DNA of 59,617 nucleotides from Chloroflexota bacterium (GTDB lineage: Bacteria > Chloroflexota > Anaerolineae > UBA1429), in assembly GCA_019873625.1 (NCBI GenBank), contig JAIOAW010000016.1:1-59617 (forward strand), written 5' to 3'. The position numbers and the translations under genes are program-made. Of this stretch, positions 59,550 to 59,617 are shown piece after piece. Under the pieces are notes generated by a model, which saw only the letters and a program-made list of their open reading frames with translations, had not been told where the DNA came from and searched no databases. The stretch's first letter is position 1; the number at the start of each line of letters is the position of its first letter.

Positions 59550-59617
59550 CTACCGCAGGGCAAGGGTAACCAAGCCCATCCCCTCGCGGGCGGCCCAGGG
59601 CGATGGGGCTGATCGTC
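59550..59617 (-). CDS. Possible 3' end of a gene running in from beyond the window
   Basis: On the minus strand a frame open from the window edge ends in ...AAREGMGLVTLALR and TAG at 59550-59552, upstream of the beta-helix promoter. Too short to identify or to be sure it is coding. Confidence 0.25.
   Translation of the reverse strand, partial: RSAPSPWAAREGMGLVTLALR

Overview
The window is a GC-rich bacterial chromosome segment. A member of the Chloroflexota (Anaerolineae/Thermoflexia-like) is the best guess. The grounds are a mevalonate kinase together with an archaeal-type isopentenyl phosphate kinase, a DUF2207 protein with a low-complexity Cys tail, a very large secreted beta-helix protein ending in an LPLL-type tail, and the general gene style. 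This is inference; there is no rRNA to confirm it.

Layout. (1) 1-2.9 kb: dispersed GC-rich repeats, a PatB/MalY-type aminotransferase, a PDZ membrane protein and peptide deformylase. (2) 11.6-2.9 kb, minus strand: a compact, almost complete histidine operon, hisZGDCBHAFIE plus a HAD phosphatase. It is preceded by a strong promoter, a 33-codon leader peptide with five consecutive His codons, and an intrinsic terminator, which together make a textbook-style attenuator. (3) 11.7-13.7 kb: an AT-rich type II restriction-modification pair, clearly foreign. (4) 24.0-13.7 kb, minus strand: a long, mostly translationally coupled operon running from mevalonate kinase, a membrane protein, and two glycosyltransferases to a cassette. 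The cassette holds a DUF2207 membrane protein with a 12-Cys ACHS-repeat tail, a PqqD-radical SAM-SPASM enzyme, a coiled-coil protein, a zinc-ribbon membrane protein and an M6-like lipoprotein metalloprotease. This is the best candidate for an undescribed system: a radical SAM enzyme modifying the cytoplasmic tail of a membrane protein.

(5) 24.1-26.4 kb, plus strand: a response regulator, RadC and DUF4416. (6) 37.1-26.4 kb, minus strand: Hsp20, Lon, a PHP-AlbA fusion, GNAT, RNase Z, isopentenyl phosphate kinase, a site-2 protease, a HEAT-repeat protein, acylphosphatase and a FecR protein. (7) 37.3-40.0 kb, plus strand: prfA-prmC-tsaC. (8) 39,979-46,095: a 6 kb integrated element bounded by perfect 64-bp repeats of the 3' part of tRNA-Arg(CCG). 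It carries a tyrosine integrase, a RepA-like ATPase, an iteron-like array, a nuclease, a putative small RNA and several unknown genes. (9) 46.1-47.1 kb: a tRNA cluster (Arg-CCG, Arg-ACG, Ser-GCU, Ser-UGA) and a membrane protein. (10) 49.4-47.1 kb, minus strand: a nucleotidyltransferase / PqqD / HprK-like kinase trio, a second peptide-tailoring-like cassette. (11) 49.5-59.6 kb: uvrC, mutS2 and a 1,787-residue beta-helix surface protein.

How the parts work together: histidine synthesis is probably regulated by ribosome stalling in the leader; mvk and ipk point to the alternative mevalonate route to isoprenoids; the glycosyltransferases next to the radical SAM cassette suggest a cell-surface role; and the tRNA-Arg element is a self-contained replicating/integrating unit with no capsid or conjugation genes.
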